In this document: positions 22,288 to 34,575 of the stretch, in pieces | Numbering within the stretch: position 1 is the stretch's first letter | Layout of the letters: each line of letters begins with the position of its first letter | DNA from: Tenodera sinensis | Taxonomy: Eukaryota > Arthropoda > Insecta > Mantodea > Mantidae | Direction of reading: 5' to 3' | Length of the DNA stretch: 64,000 bases | Assembly (NCBI GenBank): GCA_030765045.1 | Contig: CM060962.1 | Coordinates: forward strand, 260,749,147-260,813,146 | Made by a program: the position numbers and the translations under genes | The notes under the pieces: generated by a model | What the model saw: only the letters and a program-made list of their open reading frames with translations | Told to the model about the DNA's origin: nothing | Databases searched by the model: none

Positions 22288-22508
22288 CGTTTTATGCATA
22301 TTTGTACTTTCTCTCCTACGTATAGTAAGCAGAGGAAGTATTGTATTTGAACAAAAATTTCGATGTCGAGATTTCAACGGAACTATATTTTGAAGCCTCC
22401 TGAATCCAAAAAAGAAGTTCTAGGATGGTAGGTAAACTTTTTTAAAAATACGATCATCTTTTATTTTCTTTAGGGTAGAAACTTCTTTAACAGCGTTTTG
22501 ATATTTAA

Positions 22509-22581
<73 letters not shown>

Positions 22582-22597
22582 TATGATAATTAAATTT

Positions 22598-22643
<46 letters not shown>

Positions 22644-22890
22644 AAATTTAAATATCAAAAAGCTGTTAAAGAAGTTTCTACCCTAAAGAAAATAAAAGAT
22701 GATCGTGATTTTAAAAAGTTTACCTAACATCCTAGAACTTCTTTTTTTGGATTCAGGAGGCTTCAAAAAATTCTTCCGTTGAAATCTCGACATAAAAATT
22801 TTTGCTCAAATACAATACTTCCTCTGCTTACTATACGTAGGAGAGAAAGTACAAATATGCATAAAACGGTGTGTAATACCTTATATATAT
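22288..22890. repeat. Inverted repeat around (AT)n, Penelope-associated
   Basis: The two arms, roughly 22280-22500 and 22660-22890, are reverse complements of each other (for example CTACGTATAGTAAGCAGAGG at 22316 and its inverse near 22830). They are separated by two (AT)n tracts. The arms carry family R terminal sequence plus the start of the Penelope-like coding block. Inverted terminal copies like this are known for Penelope-like elements. Confidence 0.75.
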
Positions 22891-23665
22891 AATATGTGCT
22901 TTAAAACCATTAATTACCACAGTGTCAACAATGTATTTATATTGTGTTAAATTCTTCCTTATTAAGGGATATATTTATTAGACTATAAATTAAAATATTG
23001 AAAACAGCAAATTTGTGTGAAAAAGGATTAAAACTTTTATTATTTATGTAATTATTAGTATGAGTAGAGTTTCTATAAATGCCAAAACTTAATTTCTTGG
23101 GCTAATAAAAAGTTTACAGAAAAAATTTAAGGAACACGGAATAACCTTGGTCCCTCAAAATAGATTGAATATACTAAATGTATTACATTTTCTAAAACGG
23201 ATAAAATTCCAAATTATAAAAAGTCTCGCATTTGTTAATTTAACTGCTTGGATTGCGACAGGATTTTACATTGGTAAAACTAAACGTCATTTGGAAACCA
23301 GAATGAAGGAGCATTTTAGACATATTAAATATAAACCGATTGATAAATCAGCTGTGGTAGATAATTTTTGTTCATTTAATCATGGAATAAATCCAGAGGT
23401 TAAATTATGAAAACAATTAAATGGACTTATAGATTTAATGGTTTGGGGAAAATATTCATTTTAAAATCAGGAAAGGCGTTATGAATTTTGAAATGCCCCC
23501 GATAGATTATATTTATAGGTTTTTGTTTTTAGAGGTTGGTGCCAGAAACATTAAATACCTGAGCATTGTAGCTATGGTTACTGTTTTAAAGATACCATTG
23601 AGAATGTGGTGGATGAAAAACCTGAAAAAATTGCCTGGAGTTTTAAATAACTTACAGCATTACTA
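22640..23665 (+). pseudogene. Penelope-like element remnant 1 with GIY-YIG endonuclease
   Basis: The coding remnant starts near 22655 (QKAVKEVSTLKK in the other copy). From 23147 it reads NRLNILNVL, then FYIGKTKRHLETRMKEHFRH, the YIG half of a GIY-YIG nuclease with the catalytic Arg of the following helix, and SFNHGINPEVKL. A TGA follows and the rest is out of frame. Penelope-like elements join this nuclease to an unusual reverse transcriptase; the reverse transcriptase core is missing here. Confidence 0.7.
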
Positions 23666-23808
23666 GGATAAATGAAGCTTTTAGTCTCTAAGTTTGCTTT
23701 TATTTTAGATTCTGTTGCTTCACTCTTAACAGCTTTAGTTTTTCACTAAATAAGAGTTTGTAGAATAGTTAGTACAAGAGTAGAAAAAGTCATGTGAGTG
23801 CAGTACAT

Positions 23809-24672
23809 CAGACTTTTACTTTCTCTACTGCGTAGGTAGAGGAAGTATTGTGTTCCACCCAAAAATTCGATGCCGAGAAATATATGTTCACCGGAGGCAC
23901 CCTGAATCCAAAAGAAGTACTTTTAGAAAAAGGTCCTAGCGCGCGAACGTGTGTGTGTGCGTATGCGTGTGCGTGTCTGTCAGTGTGTGGACGGCTTAAT
24001 TCAAAAACGAAAAGTCGGTTAAAAACCAAATTTGGTATTTAAGTTTAATGTCTTACAAGGATGTGACACGAAAATTTCAAAAAACATAGCCCCACCCTAA
24101 ACTATGTACCCATTACATGGAAATGTTTTCGAAATTTTGTATTTTCTCGAAAATGGCTCTAACGATTTTGATTAAAATGACATGTTTAAGATATTTTTTA
24201 TGACAAATGAAATGTATATTTTGAATTTTCTCGCCATAGCCCATGTGGTCCTGCTTACTCTGGAGACTTTTGAATAACTCCTAAACCGTTAGAAATAGAG
24301 CAAATTTTACCATACAAAAATGTAGATCTTGCTAAAACACACAATCTTTGTCCAAATAATTTTTTTTTTCTACAATGAACCATTTCGGAGATATTCCTTA
24401 TTATTTGAGTTTCGGAAAACTTAAAACTTCAGTCAAATGCAACATCGTTGTTCACTTTTTATATGTTAGTCGGCAAAGTGCACGGGATCTCAAAGCTTTA
24501 AAAGATTTGACTATCACTCAAAGCCTACTGTATTCTAATCATCCCCTTGCACTTACATGGAAATAACCAATAATATAATTTGCACAAATGTTTATCTCAA
24601 CTAACACGAAGAATAAGAGTTTGTAAGAATGGTTAGTACACGAGTAGAGAAAGTCATGTGAGTGCAACACAG
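23809..24672. repeat. Family R dispersed repeat, copy B
   Basis: 864-bp copy, the most complete non-coding one: starts ACTTTCTCTACTG, ends GTAGAGAAAGTCATGTGAG. Immediately to its left (about 23752-23800) is the end piece of the preceding R/Penelope unit, so two units stand head to tail. Confidence 0.7.
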
Positions 24673-24751
24673 GTTTTTTTGTAAAGTTGTGCCTTTAAGG
24701 AAGAGAGACTACGGCACAAAAGCCTGCCAATTTATTATCATGATGATGATG

Positions 24752-24841
<90 letters not shown>

Positions 24842-24842
24842 T
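24752..24842. repeat. (ATT)n microsatellite
   Basis: About 30 uninterrupted ATT units. Confidence 0.97.
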
Positions 24843-25382
24843 TGAATGACTTATTAACAAACAAAGCAATTCCAATAAATTTGCACATTGTCAGTTAGGG
24901 TTCCGGCAACTCAATACTATCAACTCAACTCGTACCGTGGCTTAACAAGGTACGATAATGTAGGAGTAGAATGCTTGTTTTTTCACGCCGTAACTCAAAG
25001 CTGGCTATTTGAGAATAATAATATTGTTGTTAGTTGATGCTGGATTTCTGACACTTAAGTCATTAATCCTCTTGCTCTCCAATATAGAAAACAGCAATAG
25101 CAGTAATAGTAACAACTTTTTAGAGAGCACCATATTTTTATGTTTTGGCGGTTACATCGCTCTCTTACAACCCCGAGAATGTCTGGAGGACCACACCTGT
25201 CATTGGTTTACGGGTCTCACCGACCTGACCGGGAGAGTTATCAAGATAAATTCACCGACCATATCCTTTTATTACCAAGCAGAGGACGTATTACATGCCA
25301 TGACAGGTCAGCATGGTTGGAGTTAAGAGTTTGTAGAGAAGTTAGAGAAATGGAGAGGTTGGAAAAATAAAGAGTGCATAGA
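24843..25382. other. No gene seen
   Basis: Unique-looking sequence with a 105-codon frame (25009-25326) lacking any recognisable domain. Nothing further supported. Confidence 0.35.
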
Positions 25383-25965
25383 CCTCGGGTGCCCTAATAG
25401 CATCGGGGTCGGAAGAGAAAAAGAAAAACATTTTGTGTATGCTGTGTGTCTGCATTTGTCTGTCTGTTAACAGTACTCGTATAACTCAAAAACAAAGGGT
25501 TGTTTAAATCATAATTTGGAATTCAAGTTCAGTGTCTTCCAAGGATGCGACACAAAGATTAAAAAAAATAAATAAATAAAAAAATCTTCCCGTCCCGAAC
25601 TAACCTTTGCATGACAAATGTTTCAAGAGGTTTGATTTTCTCAAAAATGGCGGTAACAATTTTAATTAAACTGTCATATTTTAACACATTTCGTAACAAA
25701 TGAAATGTATATCTTGAATGTCTGAAGTCCCCTTGATTCTGAATGACTCGTACAGTTGGCAGACCGAATGAGATGCAGAAAATCTTACTACATAAAATCG
25801 TAGATCTCGAAGTTTTTCAAATAAACATTTTCCTGCAAATAATCTATTCTGTTGTCGGTTTACATTTCAAAATGCACTTTTCTTAAATAGGAAGACGTTA
25901 TTCGGTTTTTTCATCCTGCTCCTGCAAAGAGAACGTAGTGTCAAGAGCATCAGATAGCTCCCAGT
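25383..25965. repeat. Diverged family R copy
   Basis: Keeps the order of family R landmarks (TGTCTGTCTGTTAACAG, AACTCAAAAACAAAG, GGATGCGACACAAAGATT, then TTCTCAAAAATGGC) with many substitutions. Older than copies A to C. Its ends are not clear. Confidence 0.55.
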
Positions 25966-25989
25966 TCTTAAAATGCATGACTATAGCTT

Positions 25990-26880
25990 AGCTCAGGAGG
26001 CGGCTAATTGGTCATAGCGATTACAGGAATGATGACGTCACAGAACGCAACCCGGCTTGAACATATGTAATGCACGGTTCGAACAAGGGGCTTTCAGAAG
26101 CCGTAATGGTGGAGTAAGAGCTTCTCTAACGCACGTTTGATTTTATATACATAAGTTTAATACATGTATACAGACTGAGACGGCTTTAACATTAATTTTT
26201 CACCTTATTCTTCACTTTATCTAGAACTTTACAGTTTCGCATATATTTAACGTTAATTCAGATATACATACTGACGTCAACAGAGCATGTTGAGTTTTAT
26301 CTATTAATGCGATCTGCTTTTAGCTTTTATAAACTTCGTTTTGGACAAAAGGTTGCTCACACACATAGGTACCTATATGTTGTGCTAAACATAGCACTAA
26401 CATGTGCAGCATATTACTGAAGATGGTAATGTTGCCATACCCAGTTCTCTAAATACCTAAATCTAAACCACACTTATTTTATAATTGTGATTTAAAAATT
26501 TGTTTGTTTGTAAATTCACAACCTCAATTCATGATTAAGGTTTTACTGTATGAATGTCCACGTGAAAGGATTTGCGGGAATTTGAAACTCGTAGTTCATT
26601 GCTTTGAGGCCGTAAAACCTTTGTGGTACAACTCTTTTTTAACTTGACTAACATGTCTACATAAATAAGTAAGAAAGTCCCTTTGCGTTCTCGTGGTTTG
26701 GAAACAGCCACATCGTGTCCATGAGATTTGCACCGCTGCGAACGTGTTTGAAGGAGAGAGAGAGAGAAAGGGGGGGGGGGGGGGAAGCAGAGCGAAGTAT
26801 TACTTTGTTCCTTAACGTGGTATAACGTCATGTCATCAGCCGGTGGAGATTTGCCGACCGCCGGCTTAGTCCATTATATT
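25990..26880. other. No gene seen; (GA)n and poly-G tract
   Basis: Non-coding. A simple tract of GA repeats followed by about 15 G lies at 26755-26786. No domain in any frame. Confidence 0.4.
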
Positions 26881-26897
26881 GTTCTATTCCCACTGTA

Positions 26898-27130
26898 GTT
26901 GTGTGTTGTGTTTAACGCCCGTTTTTACTACTACGGCACCACAGGCTGTGACACTGATGATACATGGAATGAAGATGGAGCACCAGTGGAATGAGATGGC
27001 GGGGGAAACCGGAGAAAACCCGCCCAGACGCCGCTTCGTCCACCACGAATACCACATGCGGGTCCCTGGGATCGAACCCGGGCCGCCTAGGTGGTAGGCG
27101 AGCGCGCTAACCGCTCGGCCACGGCACCGC
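26898..27130 (-). mobile_element. tRNA-derived SINE (type 1), copy 1
   Basis: 233-bp element reading on the minus strand from 27130. The head has a box A (TGGCCGAGCGG) and box B (GGTTCGATCCC) of a Ser/Leu-like tRNA. A perfect 14-bp duplication, CTATTCCCACTGTA, flanks it (26884-26897 and 27131-27144). Sister copy at 59475-59709. Confidence 0.92.
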
Positions 27131-27144
27131 CTATTCCCACTGTA

Positions 27145-27604
27145 CCTACAAGGAAAAGTATAATAAAACAATTTTTGTACAAACATGTGACACGATATGT
27201 AGGAAGTAGATAGCAGCAAAGGCGTTTGTAAGAAGTTTGTGCAGCCGTAAACAAAAATAAAGTCATGTCTTGAACGCCGACTTTTCTCAGTCCTACCGGC
27301 ATAGCACCTGGTCTACAGCTACACTTGTGTAGCCGTTGCAGTAAGTTGTTTTACGGCATTACTAAACCTGCTGCATTCCTCGCTCTGTGGCAAAGCGTAG
27401 GACACAGAGGCATTTTTTAGACGTGGCGAATGAAGAAAAGTTGCGCAGTGGTTTATGGTTGACTTCACTTTTCTGCAGTGCGTCTGCAGATCGGCCGGAC
27501 CGCCCCGCGGCTGCACCGGACCGGGCCAGGTGTTACGCGTAAATGAGCGACAAGTCATGAGCACGAAACACTGACTTACATTGCACAAGAAAGGTAACCC
27601 ACTG

Positions 27605-27670
<66 letters not shown>

Positions 27671-27885
27671 CCTAAGGCAAAACCTTGGAAAAACACGTGA
27701 ATATAAAATAACAACACATCATCTATTCATAGACTTTAAAGCCGCACACGACAGCACGAATATGAATAAATTAATAAATGCCATAAATGACATTGTGTAA
27801 ACCACAAACACAGTCTCACGTCAGAGACAACTGCCCCAATGGTGACTTACTATTGTGAGTACTTTATGTCCCGGGATTAAATAAC
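27145..27885. other. No gene seen; (AT)n microsatellite
   Basis: Holds an (AT)n tract at about 27607-27668. No domain in any frame. Confidence 0.4.
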
Positions 27886-27995
27886 CTTCAGATGGTAATT
27901 ATTATTTATTTACGCCAACAAACTTACTGTTGGTGTTTTTAAGCACACAAGCCGTGTATGGGCAGTGTTTGAGAGGTAGAACTGGAACTGAAAAG
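27886..27995 (-). mobile_element. Thr-tRNA-derived SINE, 3' part, inverted copy
   Basis: Reverse complement matches the tail of the SINE at 28075-28230 (TAGAACTGAAACTGAAG and the ACACAAGCCGTGTGTGGG block). The tRNA head is missing, so 5'-truncated. The two face each other across about 80 bp. Confidence 0.7.
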
Positions 27996-28074
27996 CTCAA
28001 TGCCACAACTGGGATTTATGGTTTACAGGGAGAAATACGAATTGGTTGGAGAGTTCAATGTCATTCTGGCAGGT

Positions 28075-28230
28075 TGTCATAGTAGCTTAATGGTTAGAGC
28101 ATAGGTCTGGTAAGTGGAGGGTCTGTGGTTCAAATCCCAGCTTCAGTTTCAGTTCTACCTCTAAAACACTACCCACACACGGCTTGTGTGTTTAAAACAC
28201 AAACAGGAAGTTTGTTGGCATAAATAAATA
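28075..28230 (+). mobile_element. Thr-tRNA-derived SINE
   Basis: Head TAGCTTAATGGTTAGAGCA then GGTTCAAATCCC carry box A and box B and look like tRNA-Thr; an unrelated body (TACCTCTAAAACACTACCC) follows and ends in AAATAAATAATA. The anticodon region does not fold as a tRNA, so this is a SINE and not a functional tRNA gene. Confidence 0.75.
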
Positions 28231-28235
28231 ATAAC

Positions 28236-28630
28236 TAATAATACCGGTTTTATTGCACGGCTGTGAAACATGGGCAACCAAAAAAATGATGAAAATAAAA
28301 TAAAAAAATTTTAAAGGAGGATACTTAGGCGAATATGTGTTTGTATTAAAGATGGAGACACGTTCAGAATTAGGTATAATGATGAACTATCTGACATAGC
28401 CAGAGATATTAAATCAAGGAGATTAAGAGGGATATGCTATTTGTATAGAGTAGTATCCACGTAAAACGCTCGCCTTCGAGAAGGAACCTATTTAATACTA
28501 GAAGAATTGGACGCCCCCCAGTTAGGTGGCTCCACTGTGTGGAAGAGAATCTTAGAGCATGTGGAGACAGAACACTCCGGAGAGAATCCTATGAATGGAA
28601 TCACTGTGTTGGTCAAGGTTGGAAAACTAC
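28236..28630 (+). pseudogene. Non-LTR reverse transcriptase C-terminal fragment
   Basis: Plus-strand fragment: LLHGCETWATKK, then a region corresponding to ILRRICVCIKDGDTFRIRYN and SRRLRGICYLYR, the usual end of RT-endonuclease proteins of RTE/Jockey-type elements (normally followed by a W-rich basic motif). Contains stops. Nothing of the catalytic core remains. Confidence 0.6.
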
Positions 28631-28639
28631 TGTTGAACT

Positions 28640-29210
28640 AATGATGGCGATAATGACTTCAATCTTTAATATTTCCATAAATTAAAATCACTGAGATGTT
28701 TAGCACAAGAGTTTAACATTTCCAAGACGTCGGCCTTTGTGGCAACGAAACTTCTGAAACTTAAGCCGTACAAATAGCCGTAAGTTCTTGCTTTACAACA
28801 ATGTTGTGGACTCACTTTTAACTTTCTTATTAATGAAGCGTGGTTTGATCTTCAAAGTCACGGTTCTAATCAGAACAATCGATACTGGGCTACCAAAATC
28901 CCCATATTATTCATGAAGTTCTTAACCACGCTGCAGAAGGGGTTTGGTGCACAGTGAGCGCGCATAGCTATGTAGAATTACTATCGGTCCTATGTATATT
29001 CAGTTGATTCACACCTTTGTGTAAAATCTATTTTAAATATTTTTGTTTCCGTAACTAACAAGAAATGAACGATTTTGTGGCTGGTTTCAGCAGGATTGAG
29101 CTACAGCGCACACTACTGCGAATTTTATCCATGAATTGCGAAGTGCGCATGGTGACAGAATAATTAGTTCAGAATAATTGTGGTCACATTTTTCCCCTGA
29201 AGTATTTCCA
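28640..29210. other. No gene seen
   Basis: Non-coding, no recognisable repeat. Confidence 0.35.
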
Positions 29211-29212
29211 AG

Positions 29213-30692
29213 CCACTTTTACTTTCTCTACTGGTAAGTAGGGGAAGCACTGTATTCCACTTAAAAATTCGATGTCGAGATTTCATCGGAAATATATATT
29301 TTGAGACTCCCTGAATTAAAAAAAGCATTTTTAGAAAAAGGTCCGTGCGCGCTCGCGCACGCGTGTGTCTGTCAGTCTGTGGACAGCATAAGTCAAAAAC
29401 GAAAAGTGGGTTAAAAACCAAAGTTGGTATTTAAATTTAATGTCTTTCGAGCATGCGACACAAAGATTTTGAAGAAAGTAGCCCCACCCTAAACTACCCT
29501 TACATGGAAAATTTTTCGAAAATTTTTATTTTCTTGCAAATGACTCTAATGATTTTGATTAAAATATCATATGTTTGAGATATTTTTACGACAAATGAAA
29601 TGTATATTTTGAAATGTCCGGCTATAGCCCCTGTAGCCGTATTTAATCTGGACGACTTTTGCATAACTCGTAAACCATTAGAGATAGACCAAATCATATT
29701 ATACAAAAAATGTAGATTTTGCTAAAATACGCAATTTATGTCCAAATAAATTTTCTTGTAGGGTGAACCATTTCGGAGATATTCCTTGTTATGTGTGTGT
29801 TTCGGAAAAATTAAAGTTTTCGCGAAATGGAACATCGTTGTTCATTTTTTATATGTTAAGTGTGCAAAGAGAATGGAATCTCAAATTAAATATCAAAAGG
29901 CTGTTAAAGAGGTTTCTACCCTCAAAAAAATAAAAGATAATTGTATTTTTAAAAAGTTTACTTACCATCCGTGGGCCAATACAAAATTTACAATAATGTT
30001 AAAAGAATATGGAATAAATTTGGTCCGTCAAATTTACTATAACAAATTTACTAAATTCTACTAAAAAAGATAAAATTCCAAATTATAAAAAATCTGGCAT
30101 TTATCAATTTAGCGTTTAGATTGTGATAGGGTTTACATTGGCAAAACTAAACGTCATTTAGAAACCAGAATAAAGGAGCATTTTAGAAATATTAAATATG
30201 AACAAACTGATATATCAGCTGTGGCAGATCATTTTTGGTCATTTAATCATGAAATTAATCCAGAGGTTAAATTATTAAAACAATTAAGTGGACCTATAGA
30301 TTTAATGGTTTGGGAAAAGATATTTATTTTAAAAAGCAGAAACCATGTTATGCATTTTGAAATCCCTCCAATAGACTGTACTTATAGGTTTTTGTTTTCA
30401 GAGATTGGTGATTAAAATGAGCATCAGTAGCTACGGTAACTTAGTTGTTTGTATAGCTTTGAGAATGAGTTGGAGTCAACTCGAAACTTGCTAGCACAAA
30501 AAAAAAAAACCTGCAATATTAACAAGATAAGTGAAACTTTTAGTTACTAATTTGTTTTTACTTTAGATTCTTGTTGCTTCACTGTTAATAGCTTCATTAT
30601 TTCCTTATTTGTACAAATGTTTATCTCAACTAGCATGAAGAAGAAGAGTTTGTAAGAATGGTTAGTACAGGAGTAGAGAAAGTCATGTGAGT
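29213..30692 (+). mobile_element. Family R unit containing Penelope-like remnant 2
   Basis: Begins as family R (ACTTTCTCTACTGG) and follows copies A and B to about 29880, then switches into Penelope-like coding sequence to 30415, and returns to the family R end (ACAAATGTTTATCTCAAC to AGTAGAGAAAGTCATG, about 30610-30690). The same ends therefore bound both the non-coding and the coding versions. Confidence 0.65.
29885..30415 (+). pseudogene. Penelope-like GIY-YIG endonuclease, remnant 2
   Basis: Reads YQKAVKEVSTLKKIKD, then MLKEYGINLV, a GIY-type strand (SGIYQF, about 30085), a Cys/Asp linker (CDR), VYIGKTKRHLETRIKEHF (about 30130-30185) and DHFWSFNHEINPEVKLLKQL, to a stop after FLFSEIGD at 30415. 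Two frame breaks lie before 30115; from 30115 to 30415 it is open. This is the C-terminal nuclease module of a Penelope-like element; the reverse transcriptase is missing. Confidence 0.75.
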
Positions 30693-30764
30693 GCAACACA
30701 TAAGATTTTTTATCTTCGTACCGCGTCCTTGGAATACGCTGAACTTAATTACCAAGTTTGGTAT

Positions 30765-31372
30765 TGAGACAGAATATTGCAAGACCCCAAAAGGAAATCA
30801 TTTATGTAAATATTCTTTGCAAATGTAATTTATTTTTGGTGTTGATACGAATTAGTTGAGTAACGAAAACGTGTTGCTATTGTTCATTGTTACAAAAAAT
30901 TAAGTTTGTTTAAAAACGCCATACATGTTAAGTTTCACATTTAAATTTAATATGTATAAATAAAATAATTATATATATTTAATATTAAAAGCGAAGGGAG
31001 AATAGCTAAAGATCGCTTCCCTAACAATACGGGAACTATTTGATGAACGCATACGCGGATGTGTACAGCATCACATAAAGTGGCGCTGGAATTGTTAATA
31101 GCGTCTGTATGTTCGAGATGTGAAGACGTGTTTCTATAACGCGCGTGGATGTGAGTAGACAAGACTTTAGAAAGGTGGAAAGACTATCAATATAATATAA
31201 ATTGGTGCGACGAAAGCTAATTCAATTGTAACGACGAAAAAAGTGTTAATAAAGTAATACATTATAGTGAAGTTGCATCGAGTGTTTATTAATTCCATCT
31301 AGTACCACGCCCTGAGAGAAAAATAGTCTCATTGCTCAATCCGAAGCAATTTTAATCATAAAAACAGCACCA
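30765..31372 (+). repeat. 5' LTR of gag-only element
   Basis: 608 bp, begins TGAGACAGAATATTG and ends CAGCACCA. The short frame on the minus strand at 30947-31162 is repeated in the other LTR and is not a gene. Confidence 0.93.
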
Positions 31373-31569
31373 AATGGGTTACCCAAACGTGGAGCACGAA
31401 TTTCGGGTGGAATGAAAAGCTACGGCAAATGAACTTACGCGGAATACCAAGTGACGCCAAATCTTCGCGCGAAAAAGTAAGAAGACGCCATTACACAATC
31501 CATTGAAATTTAAGACTTAACCATAATAAAAAAGAAATAGGCCAGAAACTAGAACAGAATAAGGAAGAG

Positions 31570-32103
31570 ATGGGTCAGAAAATGGAGGAAATGAGACAGG
31601 ACTTAGAACAGAAAATAGAATTAGGAAAACAGAACTTAGAGAAGAAAATAGAACTTAATACGAAAGAATTAGAGCTAGATTTGGGAAAGAGAATAGAATT
31701 AGGAAGACAGGAGTGTAAAGAAAATATGAAAGTAATGGAAACTAATTTGAAATTAGTACATAAAAACATAAATGAGACAAAGGAAGCTTCAGAAGCTAGG
31801 ATAGAAATCATAGGAGATAGGATGGGAAAAATATAATCGGAAATGAAAGAAAACAAGATTGTATTAGAAGGAGACATTGGTATATGTAAAGATGAAATAA
31901 CAGAATGTAATGCAAGTGTAGACTGTAAGATTACAAATCTAAAAGTAGAAATAACTGAGGAATTAAGGAAAGAAATTGAGGTAGTAAAGAAAGGAATTAT
32001 TAATGAAACTGTAGAACAGATTGTCATTCCTAAAATTAAGACTATGGCTGATGTAGCACAATCACAAGAAGATGCTATGAATGATATGAAACAAAGTCAC
32101 TTA
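31570..32103 (+). pseudogene. gag: gag of the LTR element, N-terminal coiled-coil part
   Basis: Starts at ATG 31570 (MGQKMEEMRQDLEQK). Highly charged heptad-like sequence (repeats of KIEL, LGKRIEL) forms a long coiled coil. An in-frame TAA near 31836 interrupts it, then the same frame continues (VLEGDIGICKDEI, EIEVVKKGIINE) to DMKQSHL at 32103. There the palindromic element begins. Deleting 32104-49295 and one CACTTA joins it in frame to LEIKNDLKS at 49296-49330. Confidence 0.8.
32098..32103 (+). repeat. Left target-site duplication CACTTA
   Basis: Identical to 49296-49301. Six base pairs. Loss of one copy with the insert restores the gag frame. Confidence 0.92.
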
Positions 32104-32390
32104 AGTAGGGAGATTAGGACAGAACTGGCACACTTTTTTATGGGCAAGATGGCCGCCATACGTAACCTAAGGATTATTAGGTAGGAGAATAGAAGGCCGC
32201 AGGATGTAGGGTTTTGAGGCTGACTCTAGGGATAATGTTTAAGGTGTTTAGAACCGTATGTCTTTATGCATGTTCTTGATACTTGAGCACGTTCTTCACT
32301 ATATCGATGTATGCTAACTAACGCAACAGCTTTTTATCTTGATTAAAATATTATCCTAACATAATGACACCCCACCCCACATCGCCTCGT

Positions 32391-32960
32391 CAACCTAACC
32401 TAACCTAACCTAACCTAACCTAACCTAACCCAACCCAGCTCCCACTCTTTTTACTCAGGTCTTTAATAATTTAACCTAAGCCCATACTTCTACATACCTA
32501 ACCTAACCTAAGCTAGCACCCACTCTTTTTATTTTTTTTTACCTTTTTCATAGTTTAACTTTATTTAGCCTAACCTTGCTCTTACTCTTTTTACTATGGT
32601 CTTTCATAATTTCACATAACCTAAGCCTCATACTTCTACTCGTCTAACCTATCCTAACCTAATCTAACCTAGCCTAAGCCCCTTACTTCTACTCGTCTAA
32701 CCTAACCTAACACCTCATCTAATGATTTATTCTTCATCCCTTTTGCTCATCTAATCCCTACTCTTTTTACTATATGGTCTATCATAATTTCACATAACCT
32801 AAGCATCATATTCTAACCTAACCTAACGTTACTTAACCTAAGGGAGCGCAAACCTTCCTATTTATTAACCTAACTCAACCCAACCTATTTCATTCCTAGT
32901 TAACTTAAGCGTTCTATTCTTCTATAACCTATTCTAACCTATTATGACAGTCACACCGTA
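32391..32960 (+). repeat. CCTAA (telomere-type) repeats, left arm
   Basis: A perfect run of at least seven AACCT units at 32392-32431, then many interrupted units to about 32960. More at 33605-33850. The C-rich strand runs 5' to 3' from the left end of the element inward, as at a left chromosome end. Starts about 290 bp inside the terminus. Confidence 0.9.
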
Positions 32961-32994
32961 CCATTTCAGTCTTAGACATCCCGCTTTCTTTTGC

Positions 32995-34555
32995 AGATTT
33001 TTTTTTTTTTTTTTTTTCAGTAACTTTAGATAGCTACTCCGAAGGTATTAGACCCTCGGACATGCGAACCCTAAGTATTTGCCATACTTTTTACGAAACG
33101 TTGATGGTTTTTGGGAGTTTAGTTGCTATTTTAGCCGCTTTTGCGGTATTCTGGAGGTTTTTTTTACGAATTTTTTAAGGTTTCTCCCGATTTTCAGGTA
33201 TTCTCATGTCTTTAGAATGTTTTAATGCTTTTAAGGGGTATATGGAGCCTTTTTAGGGATTTGTTATGCTTTCATGATCAAATTCCATCCTTTCGTAAGT
33301 GTATGATGTTCTCGTCTAGAGAATTGTTTACAGTCTTTCTAAGACTAACCTAACTTATCCACAAACCTATTTAGAGACATTTCTTCAACGTTATTTAACA
33401 TTATACATGTTTCTTTTTCTCCTCCCTCGAACTCTTTTTGTAAACTAACATTAGAAGTCGTAACCTTGTTATTGAAATAGCTATTGTATCCGTCTTTGTG
33501 GACTGCTCCAGTATGCTACACATGTTAACCTCATTTTACGATTCTTTTGCGTAGTTCTGTATGTTCTAATGGTAAGACGTCAAACTTGCACACATTCCTT
33601 CTAAGACTATCCCAACCTAATCTAACCTAACCTAAGCCCCATACTTCCACTCGTTTAACCTAACATTACTTAACATAAAATAACCTAACCTATCTTCTAC
33701 ATGGCTAACCTAACCTAACCTAGCACCCACTTTTACTCTGGTCTTTGATAATTTAACCTAAGCCCATACTTCTACATGTCTAACCTAACCTAGCCTAGCC
33801 TAAACCAGCCTAGCCTAACCTAAGCTAACCTATCCTAACCTATATGATTCCCATTGTACTCAAGCATTCTATTCTTCTATAACCTTTTCTAACCTTTGCA
33901 CCATACCGTTTCAGGCTCAGACATCCCGCATTCGTTTGCAGATTTTTTTTTTTTTTTTTCAGTAACTTTAGATAGATACTCTGAAGGTATTAGACCCTCG
34001 GACATGCGAACCCTAAGTATTTTCCATCCTTTTGCGAAACGTTAATGCTATTTGGGAGTTTAGTAGATATTTTACCCGTTTTTACGGTATTCTGGAGGTT
34101 TTTTTACGAATTTTTTATGGTTTACCATGTATTTTCTATGTTTTCACGTCGTTAGTATGTTTTAATGTTTTAATGGGGTATATGGAACCTTTTTTAGCGA
34201 TTTGTTATGCTTTCATGATCAAATTCCATCCTTTTGTAAATGCATGATGTTCTCGTCTAGAGAATTGCTTACAGTCTTTCTAAGCCTAACCTAACTTAAC
34301 CACAAACCTCTTTACAGACATTTCTTCAACGTTAGTTAACATTATACAGGATTCTTTTTCTCCTCACTCCAACTCTTTTTGTAAACTAACATTAGAAGAC
34401 GTTGTAACCTTGTTATTCAAATAGCTATTGTATCCGTCTTTGCAGACTGCTCCAGTATGCTACACATGTCAACTTCATTTAACGATTCTCCTAATTAGTT
34501 CTGTATGTTATAAGTTATAACAGTAACACGTGAAACGCTGCTTACATTCGTTCTA
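32995..34555 (+). repeat. Two tandem units of about 945 bp (left arm)
   Basis: Landmarks recur about 945 bp apart: poly-T then CAGTAACTTTAGATAG at 33019 and 33960, ACCCTCGGACATGCG at 33052 and 33995, CTGCTCCAGTATGCTACAC at 33504 and 34448. A third, partial unit shows the last landmark in changed form near 35930. Mirror copies are at about 46845-48405. Divergence between units is far greater than between arms. Confidence 0.8.
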
Positions 34556-34575
34556 AGACCATCCAAATCTAACCT

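Noticed and set aside
22500..22640. Hammerhead ribozyme in Penelope-type termini
   Set aside because: Searched by eye for the CTGATGA and GAAA cores in the family R/Penelope ends and found none convincing.
28083..28150. Functional tRNA-Thr gene
   Set aside because: The anticodon arm does not pair and a SINE body follows; a partial inverted copy lies nearby.
30947..31162. 71-codon minus-strand gene
   Set aside because: It lies within an LTR and recurs in the other LTR at 52104-52328.
32391..32960. True chromosome end
   Set aside because: Repeats are interrupted, internal to an element and flanked on both sides by other elements; only a telomere-like array.
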